Shown here: positions 8,716 through 20,012 of the stretch, piece by piece | How positions within the stretch are numbered: the first letter of the stretch is position 1 | Layout of the letters: each line of letters starts with the position of its first letter | Source of the DNA: Rhineura floridana | Taxonomy: Eukaryota; Chordata; Lepidosauria; Squamata; Rhineuridae | Assembly (NCBI RefSeq): GCF_030035675.1 | Contig: NC_084495.1 | Coordinates: forward strand, 11,067,001-11,131,000 | DNA length: 64,000 nt | Reading direction: 5' to 3' | The notes under the pieces: generated by a model | Databases searched by the model: none | Told to the model about the DNA's origin: nothing | Seen by the model: the letters and a program-made list of their open reading frames with translations, nothing else | Made by a program: the position numbers and the translations under genes

Positions 8716-9545
8716 GGATATGACTAGAGAGAGAGAGAGAGTGGGAAGGGCCAGCACATCCGCAGACAAGTACCTTGTTACCATCCATTGCTGGGGACCT
8801 CTGTAGCAACCTGAAAGGAAAAGCCCTTTTCACATGCTCAGAGCGCCTTTCCTTAAATATTAATGAACCAATCATGGAGCCAGCATGTTTAAATAAATAA
8901 AGCTATGTAGTAATAGGTGGGAATGTTGGTCCTATGAAGAAGTGCAGGAGGGAGGATGGCCATGCCATTTGTGGCCGAAAGGGGCCCGTGAGCTTGTTCT
9001 AGGTGCAAATCGGGAGTGAGGAATGTCAGTGTTTGGTTCCTAACAAAGGGATTTCCTTTTGTATGCAGGGTTTGGGTATTTGGACGTTTTTATGAATACA
9101 TACCCTTTAAAAAAAAAATGAAATATTTGAATGGAATCTTGCTTTATTGTACTTTTAACTCCCCGGTTGTGTGAACAATGAATTTGTCATAAATGATGTA
9201 TAATCATGATGAGACTTCATCCATAATAAGCTGTCCCTGGGAAACAGAATATTATCAATATAATGATGAGATTTAATCAATCATAAGCCCTTCTGAAGCA
9301 CCTAAGCAAATAAATAAATGTCTGGATGGCATGGTTCTCCTGCTTCACATGCCAGACCAAAGATGGTTTGGTGCCCCCTTCCCTTCCATTCTTCCCACAC
9401 ACTTCGACAGGGTGGGCCACCAGTGTTCTCCTGTTGATGGTCCTGAACTCCACAGAGGTACACACACAAAGAGAAGGAGAGAGTCCGCCACCGCCTCCCC
9501 ACCTCCGCTGGGAATAACGGAAAGCAACTCCCCCCCACCCCGGCA
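8716..9545. other. Upstream flank of CHRDL1, no repeat recognised
   Basis: This is the 800 bases before the CpG island. It includes a short GA run at 8727-8741 and AT-rich DNA at 9060-9320. Nothing can be assigned, but enhancer sequence is possible so close to the promoter. The open frames here have no domain. Confidence 0.4.
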
Positions 9546-10200
9546 GTCGTACCTTTGTCAATCGCCATTTGTATGCCAGGCAGAAGGGGGGAGGGGGCGG
9601 CGGCAGGAGTAGAAAGAAAGAAAGACAGAAAGAAAGAAAGCGCGGCTGGTGGGAGGCGCATCTCAGCCGGGCGCGGCGGCTGGCAGTCCCGCTCCGGCAG
9701 CCCCTCGGACAGGCGGATCCGTGCGGCGAGGCGTCGCATCACCCACCCGACGGCCAGAGCATTCCAGAGGGGGAGGAAGAAGGCGGCGGGCCAGCCTAGC
9801 AGGTGTCCCTCTTTCTCCGCCTCTCTTCCAGAAAAGCAGAGCTGTTGGAACCTCTCGCTTTGGCAAGATCCGACGCCGCTCTGCTCTCCTTTCCGTCGGG
9901 CTTATTCTTGGGACGGCAGCCGCGCCTCCTTCCTCCCCGAGAGTCCTTCGCGTCCACACGCGCGCGCGCACACACTTCGTGAGCGGTGATAGCCACAGCG
10001 TGAGGAGTCTGGTGCGATTCGTCCTTGGCTGTGGGGAAGCAACAGCCCCGTCTCTGGGGGTTTAGGAAAAAGCCGCGCCTCTCCGCGAGCGCCCCTGAAC
10101 CCGCGCTGTGGACCAGTTCTCTCTTTAGACCTGACTGAGGGGAAAAGCCGCGGAGGCGGCCGCTTCAGACTGCGCGCAAGAAGCACGCTTGAAACTGACC
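9546..10200 (+). promoter_or_regulatory. CHRDL1: CpG island and probable CHRDL1 promoter
   Basis: GC content and CpG density rise sharply and are high nowhere else in the window except in the young SINE. Sp1-like GGGCGG occurs at about 9594-9600, along with several GC boxes and a CGCGCGCG run near 9960. No TATA box is evident, as is common for CpG-island promoters. A GAAAG-type purine tract (9612-9640) lies inside. The island sits 5 kb upstream of the start codon and just before a good splice donor, which supports its role as the gene's promoter. Overlapping open frames on both strands are a by-product of GC-rich sequence. Confidence 0.75.
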
Positions 10201-10226
10201 AGGCACTCTTGAATCTGACCAGACAG
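9840..10226 (+). other. CHRDL1: Candidate non-coding exon 1 (5' UTR)
   Basis: The 3' border is placed at CAGACAG|GTTAGT (donor GT at 10227), the best donor downstream of the island. Mammalian CHRDL1 has a non-coding first exon, so an untranslated exon is expected. The 5' border is a guess, because no initiator can be chosen from sequence alone. Splicing from here to 15026 would put no ATG between the donor and the start codon. Confidence 0.5.
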
Positions 10227-10404
10227 GTTAGTCTGCGTTCCGTCTTGATTGACCAGGATCAAGTCCACAGCCAACCTGGATATGTCTTGCCCCCACAGAA
10301 AGGGGGGAGGACCTGCGTCTGATGAAGTGGGATCTTTGATCCTCGACAGCTTAGAATACATGCAATTGATCTACTTCAGGGGACAATCCCTACCCCACCT
10401 ACCT

Positions 10405-10935
10405 GAAAGGAAGCCCCGTTGAATCCAGTAGGGCTTACTTCCGAGTAGACAAGGTTAGGACTGCGCTGTAAAGAGTGTTGTAATCCTAGGCATGTCTCCT
10501 CAAAAGCAAGCCCCGCTGATGTCAGTGGGCGTTTAGGCTTGCAGCCTTACAGCACAAGTCTGTGTTTGCCTACTCAGAAGTAAGCCCCCTTTGCACCATG
10601 CATTCAAAGCACATTTAGAGAACATGGCTTCCCCCAAAGAATCAAGGGAATGGTAGTTCACCTTTCACAGAGCTACAACTCCCAGCACCCTTAACAACCT
10701 ACAATTCCCAGGATGCTTTGGGGGAAGCCATGTGCTTTAAATGTATGGTGTGTACCCAGCGCTCTTGGGGGATTGTGCTTAGGAGTGCAGTTTTATAGCA
10801 CAACCCTAACCCTGTACCAGTCGACCCTGAAAGTAAGTCCCATTGAGTTCAATGGGGCTTGTTTTCTAAGAAAATCTGCATAGGCTGCACCCTTTGCATG
10901 CTTATCTGCAAAGGAATACACTCAATGGGACTTCA
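10405..10935. mobile_element. Cluster of GGCTGCAATCC-family palindromic MITE pieces
   Basis: Repeated strings such as TACTCAGAAGTAAGCCCC, AGTAAGTCCCATTGAGTTCA and GGGCTTACTTCCGAGTAGAC occur at 10420-10450, 10560-10595 and 10820-10870. A different palindromic MITE (10597-10760) lies between them. Borders are blurred by decay. Confidence 0.5.
10597..10760. mobile_element. Palindromic MITE (CATTTAAAGCACAT family)
   Basis: The left arm CATGGCTTCCCCCAAAGAATC and the right arm CAGGATGCTTTGGGGGAAGCC form a foldback. The outer right end is GCTTTAAATGTATGGTGTG. The same family occurs at 11431-11570, 19754-19895 and 58579-58742. Confidence 0.7.
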
Positions 10936-10984
10936 GAGTAGTTCTAGGCAGGTGCTTTCCCTACGGGCGGTTTAGCAAGGGTGT

Positions 10985-11106
10985 GCCTCTGTATACCAGC
11001 TGCTTGCAGGCTTCCCAGAAGCATCTGGTTGGCCACTACTGTGAGAACAGGATGCTGGACTAGATGGGCCTTTGGTCTGATCTAGCAGGGCTCTTCTTGT
11101 GTTCTG
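10985..11106 (+). mobile_element. CR1-like LINE 3' end (TTCTTATG group)
   Basis: Reads TGCTTGCAGGCTTCCCAGAAG, GGATGCTGGACTAGATGGGCC and then CAGGGCTCTTCTTGTGTTC. Only 3' UTR is present. Confidence 0.7.
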
Positions 11107-11430
11107 TTTAGAGGTGCACTTCCCCTCCAGTGTGAAGGCTCTGGGAACTTAGCAGAGCTTCCTTTGAGATGGATGCTGTCTGGCTATTGCTAGTTGCTGG
11201 GGAACTGTTATATTTTCAACATTTCTATTGTACATTGCTTGGAATAAAGTTGTTTTTTTTCCCCAGTAAATGAGACGGGGGGGGGGAGAGAGACTTGTGG
11301 CACCTTAGGGGCAAACAGATTAATTGTGGCAAAAGGTTTTTGTGGATTAGACACGCACACACACTCGAACACCAAGTTTCTACTGAAATGAACTTATGGG
11401 TCTTTTAAGTGCCAAGAGGCAGTGGCTGTG

Positions 11431-11570
11431 TACATACCATACATTTAAAGCACATGGCTTCTCCCCAAGCATCATGGGAATGGTGGTTTGACAGAGCTAC
11501 AACTCTCAGTAACAAACTACAGGTCCCAAGATTCTTTGGGAGAAGCCATGTGCTTTAAATGTATGGGGGG
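11431..11570. mobile_element. Palindromic MITE (CATTTAAAGCACAT family)
   Basis: Ends ACCATACATTTAAAGCACAT and ATGTGCTTTAAATGTATGG are exact inverted repeats of each other over 18 bases. The interior contains the CTACAACTCTCAG core. Confidence 0.75.
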
Positions 11571-12004
11571 GTATATGTATTTCTGTTTGCTTGCTCGCTG
11601 TAACTGCAGCAATGCACTAAGGGGGTCTCCCCTCTTGGATTTTTCCATTTATAACATGACTAAATACATGTATGTAATAAAATTGGTAATAAATCTCTCT
11701 TTCCTACTCTGTCCCATGCATTTGGTACACCTCCAGGCTGTGATCCTATGCACATTTACTTGGTGCTGACATCTGAGTAAAGATGGATAGGCTGCATAAT
11801 GTTCCTTGCCTTGTGGCTTTCCTGTCCGTGTTTTTTTTTTTAACCTGTCTTTGACTTACCCCTGCCAAGCAGAAAGGTGTAATCCGTCTGTTTAAGAAAT
11901 CACGAGCCTTACCGGATGCACAGAGGCCAGTTGCAGTGGTAAAGAAAAACATCCTGCATGTGATCTGATCATCTGAGGCACTTCGTATTGCTTTGCATGT
12001 TCCA

Positions 12005-12185
12005 GAGATGACAAAGGAAGCTGCCTTATGTTGAGTCAGACAGGTGCTCCATCTAATTCAGTATTGTCTGGGCTGACCGGCAGACGCCCTCCAGGCTTCA
12101 GACGGGATGCTCCCAGTCCTGCCTAGAGATGCCAAGGATTGGATCTGGGCCCTTCTGCAAGCAGATTAGATGCTCTGCCACTGAA
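12005..12185 (-). mobile_element. tRNA SINE type B
   Basis: On the minus strand the head lies at the right (complement of GATGCTCTGCCACTG) and the tail at the left (complement of GAAGCTGCCTTATGTTGAGTC). Full-length but diverged. Confidence 0.7.
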
Positions 12186-12574
12186 ATAAGCATTGGCATT
12201 AAATAACAATGCCCCTGGCTGCATCTTGGCTTTGATTAACCCATGCCTTTCTGTTAGGGAAACTCAGAATTGGTGCGGCTGGTGGCAGAAACTCAGTGAT
12301 GAGGAAAAGCAGCCTATAAACCCTCCCAAGTCCACTGGAAACAGCTATGGGGCTGGTTCTGGCACAGATGTCAGTCTTGGAAGTTAGCCTGGGTGATAGG
12401 AATCTTGGGCTCAAATTGATCTGAGTGGATGCATATTTGCAATTTCTTTGTAATATTTAGTTGGTATCTAGTTGGGGGGGGGGAGGTCACCCATGACAGC
12501 ACTCCATCAAAAGCCACCAGCAAGTTTTAAATGGTTAGTACAGGAATGCAATTATTTGCTACCTCATCCTTTTA

Positions 12575-12640
12575 ATGGGAGATGCAGGAACTGAACCTGG
12601 GGCCTTCTGCATGCAAAGCATGTGGACCACCTCTGACCTG
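12575..12640 (-). mobile_element. tRNA SINE type B head fragment
   Basis: GGAACTGAACCTGGGGCCTTC and TGCATGCAAAGCATGTGG are the inverted B box and anticodon-arm region of the type B SINE. A 167-aa open frame that runs over it is not a gene. Confidence 0.5.
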
Positions 12641-12916
12641 TGGCCTTCCATCAGCATGTGGTCCATTGGTACCCTCAGAGTTCCTGTCCCCTGCCACTCC
12701 TCCTCCAAAGTGTGAGGAGATGGAGCCCCACCCTCCCCTTGCCTTGCCCTCTCCCTTTGGTGATTGTGAGGATTGGGTCCAGATGGAGAAGGCATGTGAA
12801 TGGGCAACAGTGCCAGCGGTGAAGAAGAGGACCTACTCAGAGAGGGTGGCTTCCCCAAGGACCTTCCCTCAAAGCTTGGAGGAACAAACTGTGATTTTGC
12901 CATACACCTTCCTTCC

Positions 12917-13028
12917 CCAACCTGATGTCCTCCAGATATTTTGGACTGCAGCTTCCATCAGCCCCAGGCTGGCTGGGACTGATGGGAGTTGTAATCCAAA
13001 CCATCTAGAGGACACCAGGTTGGTGAAA
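12917..13028. mobile_element. hAT-like MITE (palindromic, CCAGGTTGG ends)
   Basis: Ends CCAACCTGATGTCCTCCAG and AGAGGACACCAGGTTGG form an inverted repeat around CATCAGCCCCAGGCTGGCTGG. Related copies lie at about 23090-23190 and 30938-31058. Confidence 0.65.
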
Positions 13029-14231
13029 GCTGTCATACATTGTATTGGATTCCCTTGTGCTCTAATGGGCCAACCCAATTTGTAAATGCTTCCCCCAACT
13101 TCAGATTTTAGCTGTTGCAAAAGAGTGTGGGTAGTCTGATGATTATGATTAAAGTGGAGGGGACAAAAATGGATGCCCACAAATTTACACAGGAATTTAA
13201 AAACCCACTGCCCAAAATACTTTTTAAAAATGATTCTTATTAAAGTTATTATCGAGCATATTTATTTTTAAGACTGGAAACTTCAATTAAAAAAAAAAAA
13301 GAAAGAAATAACAAAGAGTTATGCACATGCACAGCCTTGTATTCCGGAAATTCTGGTTTTTACAGCATTCCTATCCTTAAGCAACTTTAGGAAAAGATGA
13401 ATGGGATTAAAGGGTGCATCAGAAATTCCAAAACAAAGCAGAGACTCAATATAACTCTTTCAAAAAAAACAGATTTTTTTTTGCTGAAATAATTAGCATT
13501 TCAATTGTTTTCTCTTTTTAAAGTCCATATATCCTTGCATTGGCTGTACTTGGATATATGCTAAGATGGGACACCAGCAAGCAAAGACACTGGGTTCAAC
13601 CTTGATCGATTAACACCAATCATTGATAGGAATATAGAAAATGTCTTCGGGGGGGGGGTTCCACTGAGGATATATTGCCTATGGGCTGCCCAACGCCTAG
13701 TGCCAGTACTGGTGGAGAGATTGACTGATGTCCACCATTACTGACCTTCCCCTGTAAAGCTGACATATGGAGAGTATTGGGTACCTTGTAGGTTGCTGTC
13801 CTTGGCCTTATTCAGGCATAATGATACATTATGGTTTATCATATTATGTGACTGAGACAGTTTGAGTCATAGGCTCATGTACCCAACCACCCCTCCTCTG
13901 AAATGGCTAAGAAGAGGAGATGGCAGCTTTTGCTTCCATTTTAGACCAACCAGCGTTTGTCTTGTCATGTGAACTTTGACAAAGTATGATTAGTCTAAAC
14001 TATGGTTTACTGAAATAAGCCAACTTCAGTGCTTGGTTTATGAAGCTGGGGTGTTTCAACAAACCATAGTTAAGCTTAAACATGGCTTAGGATTCAGATG
14101 TAAAACTAAACTGTGGTTAGCTGAAAACGGAAGCTAAAGTGTCCAATCTCCTCCTCACGGCTGTGCTAGAGAAGAAGCAGGGAGAGTAGCATGCAAGCAC
14201 AAGGCTCTCATACTCTCATTCACATGATGCT

Positions 14232-14345
14232 AAACCAGGTGTAGAATTATAGAATCATGGAATAGTAGAGTTGGAAGGGGCCTATAAGGCCATTGAGTCC
14301 AATCCCCTGCTCAATACGGGAATCCAACTTAAAGCAACCTTTTTT
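14232..14345 (-). mobile_element. CR1 LINE 3' end
   Basis: On the minus strand it ends with the CR1 octamer tail (complement of TTATAGAATCATGGAATAG) after the TTGGAAGGGGCCTATAAGG block. It is 3' UTR only, about 110 bases. Confidence 0.8.
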
Positions 14346-15079
14346 CTGTTGAGGGCTGCATTTGCTTGGATGTAAAGTGTCGGGGGCGCATGCTGACTGG
14401 GGGGGGCAGAGCAAAAAGTGGGTGGGGCTATCCTTTCAGGCTTTCTTTCACTTTCATCCTTTTTCTCTGTCTCCTTTTGCTACCCTTACGTTCTCTCTCC
14501 CCTCCCCCCCGCACCACCTCCTCACCTACCAGGCTGCTGGGAAGGGACAAATCACTCTTGCTAGAGGTCTGAATTGATCACATGAGAAGGCTTTTGAAAA
14601 GTAAGCCAAGGGCCACATAAAGTTAGCCTGAGGCTAGGGCCACAGGCTGCCCATTAAACTACCATTTAGCATTATATCTGAGTCAGGCTATGCTTGTGCC
14701 CTGCCTAAGATGAACATGTGACCAACAACCCCAGAATCTTTTGTAACCCATAAGAGTTTCTGCAGCAGACAAATCAATGCATCAAGAGTTCCTGGAGGAT
14801 AGGAAGTATGAAAAATGCTGCACTATTTATTTCATTTAATTTCATTTCATTAAATTTATATCCCACCCTTCCTTCCACTTCGCACTAGCGAAAGGAATCG
14901 ACAGATTTCTGTCCCGTTCTGGCAGCTGAGCTAATTTGTAGTCTGAGTCTGATAGTCTTGGAGGGCTTCATTGTAGATAGCCTTGGGTCCATCGGAAATA
15001 ACTCCAGCTTTTTCTTCTCCTGCAGCTCCAGCTTTCTCGACAGCAAAGGTTTTTTGCTCTCCTTTTCTTTACGGCAAAG

Positions 15080-15176
15080 ATGAGAAAAAAGTGGAGACTG
15101 GAAAATGTTCGATTCCTTTTGGCCTGCATGCTCTGCCTCCTTTTCATTGAGGGAAGTACAACAGAGCAAGGAAAAT
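15080..15176 (+). CDS. CHRDL1: CHRDL1 coding exon 2: start codon and signal peptide
   Basis: It encodes residues 1-32 and the first base of codon 33, starting MRKKWRLENVRFLLACMLCL. A basic n-region is followed by a hydrophobic core (FLLACMLCLLFI), a typical signal peptide for secretion; cleavage is likely shortly after the IEGST stretch. The start is chosen because MRKKW opens the known CHRDL1 protein and has A at -3. The exon probably begins at 15026 after CTTTTTCTTCTCCTGCAG, giving 54 bases of 5' UTR without an upstream ATG. A second possible acceptor lies just before the ATG. The donor is AAAAT|GTGAGT. Exon phase 1 joins T to AT at 24476, making tyrosine where human has histidine. Confidence 0.93.
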
Positions 15177-15659
15177 GTGAGTAAACCTTCCGCTGTAGGC
15201 TAGCGAGAGTCCTGGTGTCCTTGGTATCAAAAGCTTGGTCCATGCATTCATCTGTGTAGAAATGCACACATAGAGAGGAAGATTGAGGACAAGGACCCAT
15301 CTCAACCTCACTGTGTTCAAGGGCCACTGTGTACACATCTGAATACACATGGAGAACAAATTTGATTCAGTTTTGCATTTAAAACTAAATCTGTTAGTGT
15401 CAGTCAACTTGATTGCTTGAGCCATGGGCTACTGCAAATACAGAGCACAATTAAAGAATAAGATTTTCACCATAAAATTACTTAAGGCATGTATGCTGTA
15501 CAAAAGCAAAAGGACTAATAAACTGATAAAACTGACCTTAAGATTACACCACATTATTTAAAATATATTAAAATTTAACTGCTTCAAAAGTTAAGAATCA
15601 GTAACAGAGCTAAAACAATTGATGATGGGAATATTAGATCAGAGGGTCCCCATAACAAT

Positions 15660-16081
15660 TTGCTGTATTATCAGAAATAACTTTTTCTCAAATCTTATCA
15701 AATTCTCACTTTTGGAAACAATTTGAGAACCAAAACACAGCTGTCCTTTGAAATTGGCACTCACATGAATTTTGTGAAGCTGCTCATGTTTTTAAAAATG
15801 CATATATGAGGGGGTAGTGTGAATAAATATGAATATTTTAGTGAAAGTAATGTACAAAAATGCATTATATTAGAACATGCTTGCAAAAATGTGTACATTA
15901 CTCAAAATTGATATAAATTCTGTGTATTTGGAGAAATTTGCACTAAAATGCTGAAGAATTTTCAAAAGGGTTTTTTTATTTTAAAAAATGCAAATTTCTG
16001 CAGAAATGTGGAAAACTAAATTTAAGATTGGAAGAAAGAGAAACTAAGGGAACTGAAATTGACAAATCCCTTCCATCACTA
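15660..16081 (+). mobile_element. hAT-like nonautonomous element (TAGGGATGG family)
   Basis: AT-rich body with the recurring strings ACAAAAATGCATTATATTAG, CACTAAAATGCTGA and GAAATTGACAAATCCC, ending CCATCACTA (consensus CCATCCCTA). Other copies lie at 17742, 27262, 38785, 40121, 41882 and 52320. The left end is decayed. Confidence 0.65.
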
Positions 16082-16362
16082 GCTCCAGTATACCTGATCC
16101 ATACCCTAGAAAAATGTGCATTTGGATGTCCACTTACAAGGCTACACATATTCATTCTCATGATAAATACGCCTAGGATTGTGCTGCTGTTTTCAAGGGA
16201 GTGTTTGTTCTATCCAAGACTGATTGAAACCTGCCCCACCTCCCTTGTGACCAAAACTACGAAAGGTATTGTTGCCTGGGATTGTGCCACTGCCCTGGGT
16301 GGCGAAGTCCCTTTCCAGAGAGAGTATGTCAAATATTATTCCCGACAAACATCTGTCAGGAA

Positions 16363-16455
16363 TGCTTTCATTTGGATTCCTGCATTGTGCAGGGGGTTGG
16401 ACTTGATTGCCTTATAGGCCCCTTCCAGCTCTACTATTCTATGATTCTATTTTTG
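16363..16455 (+). mobile_element. CR1 LINE 3' end
   Basis: Reads GGGGTTGGACTTGATTGCC and CTCTACTATTCTATGATTC, the CR1 3' UTR and octamer tail, in + orientation. Confidence 0.85.
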
Positions 16456-16557
16456 AATGATTATGAGTTTGTATTGAACTGAATTGATTGTTTGTTGAAT
16501 TTGTTTGTTTTCCCCTTATTCATATGCTCTTGTGTTCCTTGAGATGATTATATGCAG

Positions 16558-16815
16558 GGCCGGCTCTAAAGGGCAGCCAGGTGGGGCCCTGGCAAAGGGC
16601 CTCACAGCCCACAGGGGCCCCTCAAGGGCCCCTCATCATCATCAGGCCCGGCCTCCAAGAGGTCTTCTGTATCTTTAAAAGTTGTGCAGGGGGAAGGAAG
16701 AATTCCACCTTGTGGTTTTTCCCATTACAGGGTTGCAAGAACACCTGCACTTGGCTGACTTTCTGTTCTCCTAAAGATACAGGATCAGTCTCAGGCCCTG
16801 AACCTGGCAACCCTA
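16558..16815. mobile_element. hAT-like element(s), CAGGGCCGGC start and GGCAACCCTA end
   Basis: CAGGGCCGGCTCTA resembles a hAT terminus. The second half (16672-16815) is an inverted relative of 734-850 and ends AACCTGGCAACCCTA. It may be two elements back to back. Confidence 0.5.
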
Positions 16816-16837
16816 AGTAGAAAAGCTACAAAGCTAA

Positions 16838-17000
16838 GAACAGCCCTACTGGATCAGGCCAGTGGCCCTTCCAGTCCAATTTCCTGTGTTCACAGTGGCC
16901 AATCAGATGCCTCTGGGGAGCCCACAAGCAGGCCCTGAGTGCAACAGCCCAGTCTTCCTACTTGTGATTCCCAGCAAATGGTATTGATGGAATGATGGGC
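16838..17000 (-). mobile_element. CR1-like LINE 3' end (TTCTTATG group)
   Basis: The minus-strand tail is at the left (AAGAACAGCCCTACTGGATC), followed by CACAGTGGCCAATCAGATG and the CCCACAAGCAGG block. 3' UTR only. Confidence 0.7.
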
Positions 17001-17507
17001 TGGTGGACAGTAAGGAAATTGCCCTTCTGTAGATAATGAATTTAGGATTATTATTATTTTTAAAAAGGAAGCTCTATTTCCCAATGTCCAATCTGAACAG
17101 CTGGCATGCCGGCAGTGGAAACAAGAGCACAAGTTCTGGTTTGAAGTACCCAGGGTCATTAACAAAAGTAGTCGCGGCAGCTGCAGTGACCACCACCACC
17201 GTTATCCTTATTGATTCCCATCCAGCACCAGTGATGTGGGATTGGACTATTGTTCAGAGGAAAACGTTCTGAAATGGAATGGGGGGGGGATGTTCTGCAA
17301 CTTTTTCCACTGGTATATTTTTCCATGGAAAACAAACTTTCCATTTTTAAGAAAGGCATTAATCATAAAATTAATTAGTTACATAATGAATATGATGGAA
17401 GCCAAACTGAGCAGCTGGAAATGGGTGCAATACTAGCCCAATCTAAAATCAAAGTTGGAATTCACTTATTTCAGGTGACTGTCCTAGGAAGCACATACAG
17501 TAATACC

Positions 17508-17670
17508 TCAGTTAAGGAATCCTCCAGGAAAAAGCTCCTTTTAAGGAAGGTTTTTTTTTTAAGGTGAAACTGACTAGCTTTGCTTTGCTGTGAATGAACT
17601 TTCAAGCCTATGCCTTTGCTTTTGCTTTAAGGTGAAACTAACCAGCCTGTGCCTTTGCTCCTGGTGTAGT
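17508..17670 (+). mobile_element. Tigger-like MITE fragment (CAGTAATACCTC end)
   Basis: Starts TA|CAGTAATACCTCAGTTAAGG and has two units of the AAGGTGAAACTGACTAGC minisatellite that the longer copy at 53165-53787 carries. The right terminus is missing. Confidence 0.7.
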
Positions 17671-17741
17671 GTCCTCCTACTCCGCCATCTTCCTCCCCAT
17701 CCAACTTATATATAGTCCCACCAAAGTTCAGAGGGACTTAG

Positions 17742-18160
17742 CAGGGATGGGGGAGAAATTCAATTTGACTCACAGTTAAAGGTGACCCTACCTCATTTGT
17801 CTTACCAAAACAATACAAAACACAGCCATCCTTCAAGATTTGCACTTCTCTAAAGTTTGCATTCCAGTTCTCCAACCAAGAGGTGTGTCCAAAAATGCAT
17901 GCATCAGGATAAAATATGCATCAAAATGCATATAGAAGTGAAAGTAGCATGCAAAATGCATTCTGTTTGCAAAAATGGGTAGATTACGCAAACTTGCATC
18001 CAAAAGCTATGCACGAGAAATTCACACTAAAATGCTAATAAATTTTCATGAGCACTTTCTTTTTTTTAAAAAAAAATGGCCAACTCACATGGAAATGTGG
18101 AGAACTGAACTTAAATTTGGGAAAATGAGGAACCGAAATTGACAGATTCACCCATCAGGG
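17742..18160 (+). mobile_element. hAT-like nonautonomous element (TAGGGATGG family)
   Basis: Starts CAGGGATGGGGGAGAAATTC, has the family's CATCAAAATGCATATAGAAG-type AT-rich body, and ends GACAGATTCACCCATC. The last bases of the right terminus are diverged. Confidence 0.7.
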
Positions 18161-18732
18161 TGTCTCTGTCTGATCGTCAGACTCTGTCTAGGGCACACCC
18201 ACTCCCCAGGCCACACCTCTCACTTGCCGTAGTCCGTGTTCTACTTGTGCTTTTCCATGGCTCAAATGCACTCTTGAACTTTGATAATTACTTACTTGGA
18301 TGAAGGATGGAGAGATTGTTGGTGGGAAAGGGGCAGTACGTAGAAACCTTTGACTTCTGTGTGGCTGGAATAAAGCCTACTGTGCAAAAGTAAAAGTCAC
18401 ATCCATTGTCCCACCCACTCTTGCTTTGGACCCTGCTCACCACCTGCAGGGGGCCCCTGGAATTTTACCCATGTGGGACATGGCTCTCAGGCTAAAAAAA
18501 ACAACACCAAAAAATTCCCCATTCAAGCCATGTTCTGAATTGGGGTTAGCCTTGAAAAATGGCTTCAGCCAGTTTGAGGAAATTGTTTAGTTTGAACCAG
18601 GTGAAAAACCAAAATAAAGAAGGTGCCTATTGGCTAGTACAAATGACAGTACCAATATATCCCTCTGCCCAATCCCTGTTGCATTTTTGCAGTTGTACTT
18701 TAATTTTTTGCTGTGATATACATAGCAATGAA

Positions 18733-19695
18733 TAGGGAATAAATTTGATTTTGTTTTTGTTTTAAGGAGAAATTACCTAATTCATACTGCTCAAACCATT
18801 GCACAATCTGAGAACAGCTACCCTTTGAAATTTGCTCTTCTCCAAACATTGCAATCCATCTGTTCAACCAACCACTGTGTACACAAATGAGTGTATTAGA
18901 GAAAATAACATACAAAACTGCATTGTATTGTTGCAATCTCCAAGTGGTGAGCGATATCCAGGGATCCCTGCTATTGCTCAGGGTTTGGTTTCCATGGAAA
19001 GATGATCAGCCGAGTCTATGGTGCCTTTCCACACATTCACAACCTGAGTATAAGATGGAGGGGTTGAAAGCATCAGCAGTCCAATAGATCTTGCTTTTCC
19101 ATCAGGCTTATAGGAGGTATCCTGAAGCCTCTCTGCATGTTTCCAGTTCCCAGCCTTTCATCAGACAAGCTAAAAACACAAGCCTATCTTTGGCCCCAGG
19201 AGGGGGGGCTGTCCTGAAGAGTTTCAATAACAATAGGATCTCCCTGGCCCATTTACTAGGTAATGGGCACTTGATAGACCCATTAGCCCACCTGGCCACT
19301 CTATTAGACTAACAAAGGAGACTCATCTGGCCAGGGGAGCAGGTTTGTCAGCTGCAGAGCCCACCTCCAAGTGCAGGGTTCCAAATCAGGGGCTGGAAGG
19401 GGACTCACAGAAATCATCTGTCTCAATCCCCAAACTCATAAAAATATTATGGGAAACTGCTTGTAAAAAAAGTATATATAAGTGAAAAACTGCATTCAAA
19501 AATGTTTTTATTAGGATAAATTGGCACTTAAATGCTGACCAATGTTATGAGGATTTAAAATAATGCAAACTGCTGCAGAAATTCAGGATTTCATAGAATA
19601 GTAGAGTTGGAAGGGGCCTCTAAGGCCATCAAGTCCAACCGCCTGCTCAATGAAAAATGAGAAACCAAAATTGACAGATTTATCTATCTCTAGAG
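18733..19695 (+). mobile_element. hAT-like element (TAGGGATGG family) split by insertions
   Basis: The left part (18733-18940) starts TAGGGAATAAATTTGATTTTG and shares the family's AACAGCTACCCTTTGAAATTT region. It resumes at about 19437 and ends TGACAGATTTATCTATCTC. Between lie about 490 bases I cannot identify (18945-19436). A CR1 3' end sits at 19587-19653. Confidence 0.55.
19587..19653 (-). mobile_element. CR1 LINE 3' end inside a hAT-like element
   Basis: TTTCATAGAATAGTAGAGTTGG through GCCTGCTCAATG is the inverted CR1 3' end, only about 67 bases. The flanking AGAAATTCAGGA and AAAAATGAGAAACC belong to the host element. Confidence 0.8.
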
Positions 19696-19753
19696 AAGGA
19701 TGATGGCATATGCACATAAGAGTATATGTGCCCACTACTACAAAAGAGGGAGG

Positions 19754-19895
19754 GCTGTGCACACACCATTTAAAGTACATCCCATCTTTGAATTCTGGAA
19801 ACCGTCACAGTGCTACCGTTCCCAACACTCTTGAACGTCAGTTCCCAGGATTCTTTGGGAGAAAAATGTACTTTAAAGGTACAATTAAGAAACAG
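19754..19895. mobile_element. Palindromic MITE (CATTTAAAGTACAT family)
   Basis: Foldback of CACACACCATTTAAAGTACAT with TGTACTTTAAAGGTAC. The centre keeps CCCAGGATTCTTTGGGAG. Confidence 0.55.
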
Positions 19896-20012
19896 AAACC
19901 TTGTGTGGACAGACTCTCTAAAGCACAAGGTGAGGGATAACATTGGCAGCTAAATCACCGTGCAAGACAATTTGTGAAGCCAGGGGAGGGACCATAGGTC
20001 AAATGAAAGGCA

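Larger units (their letters stand above)
10227..15025 (+). other. CHRDL1: CHRDL1 intron 1 (putative)
   Basis: It holds GGCTGCAATCC-family fragments (10405-10935), palindromic MITEs (10597-10760, 11431-11570), CR1-like tails (10985-11106), a minus-strand tRNA SINE (12005-12185), a hAT-like MITE (12917-13028), a CR1 tail (14232-14345) and a short L2-like end (14826-14878). Single-copy-looking stretches are 13090-14225 and 14350-14820. The latter carries a run of C near 14503. No further exon was recognised. Confidence 0.6.

Noticed and set aside
9302-10186. Several 90-146 codon open frames on both strands of the CpG island
   Set aside because: They overlap each other, have Arg/Pro/Gly-rich composition from GC bias and show no domain; the region is better read as promoter and 5' UTR.
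12582-13085. 167-codon open frame in intron 1
   Set aside because: It crosses a SINE head fragment and a hAT-like MITE, and its protein has no recognisable family.
15079-15082. Alternative acceptor directly before the start codon (CAAAG|ATG)
   Set aside because: The tract ending TCTCCTGCAG at 15025 is much stronger, though the nearer site cannot be fully excluded.
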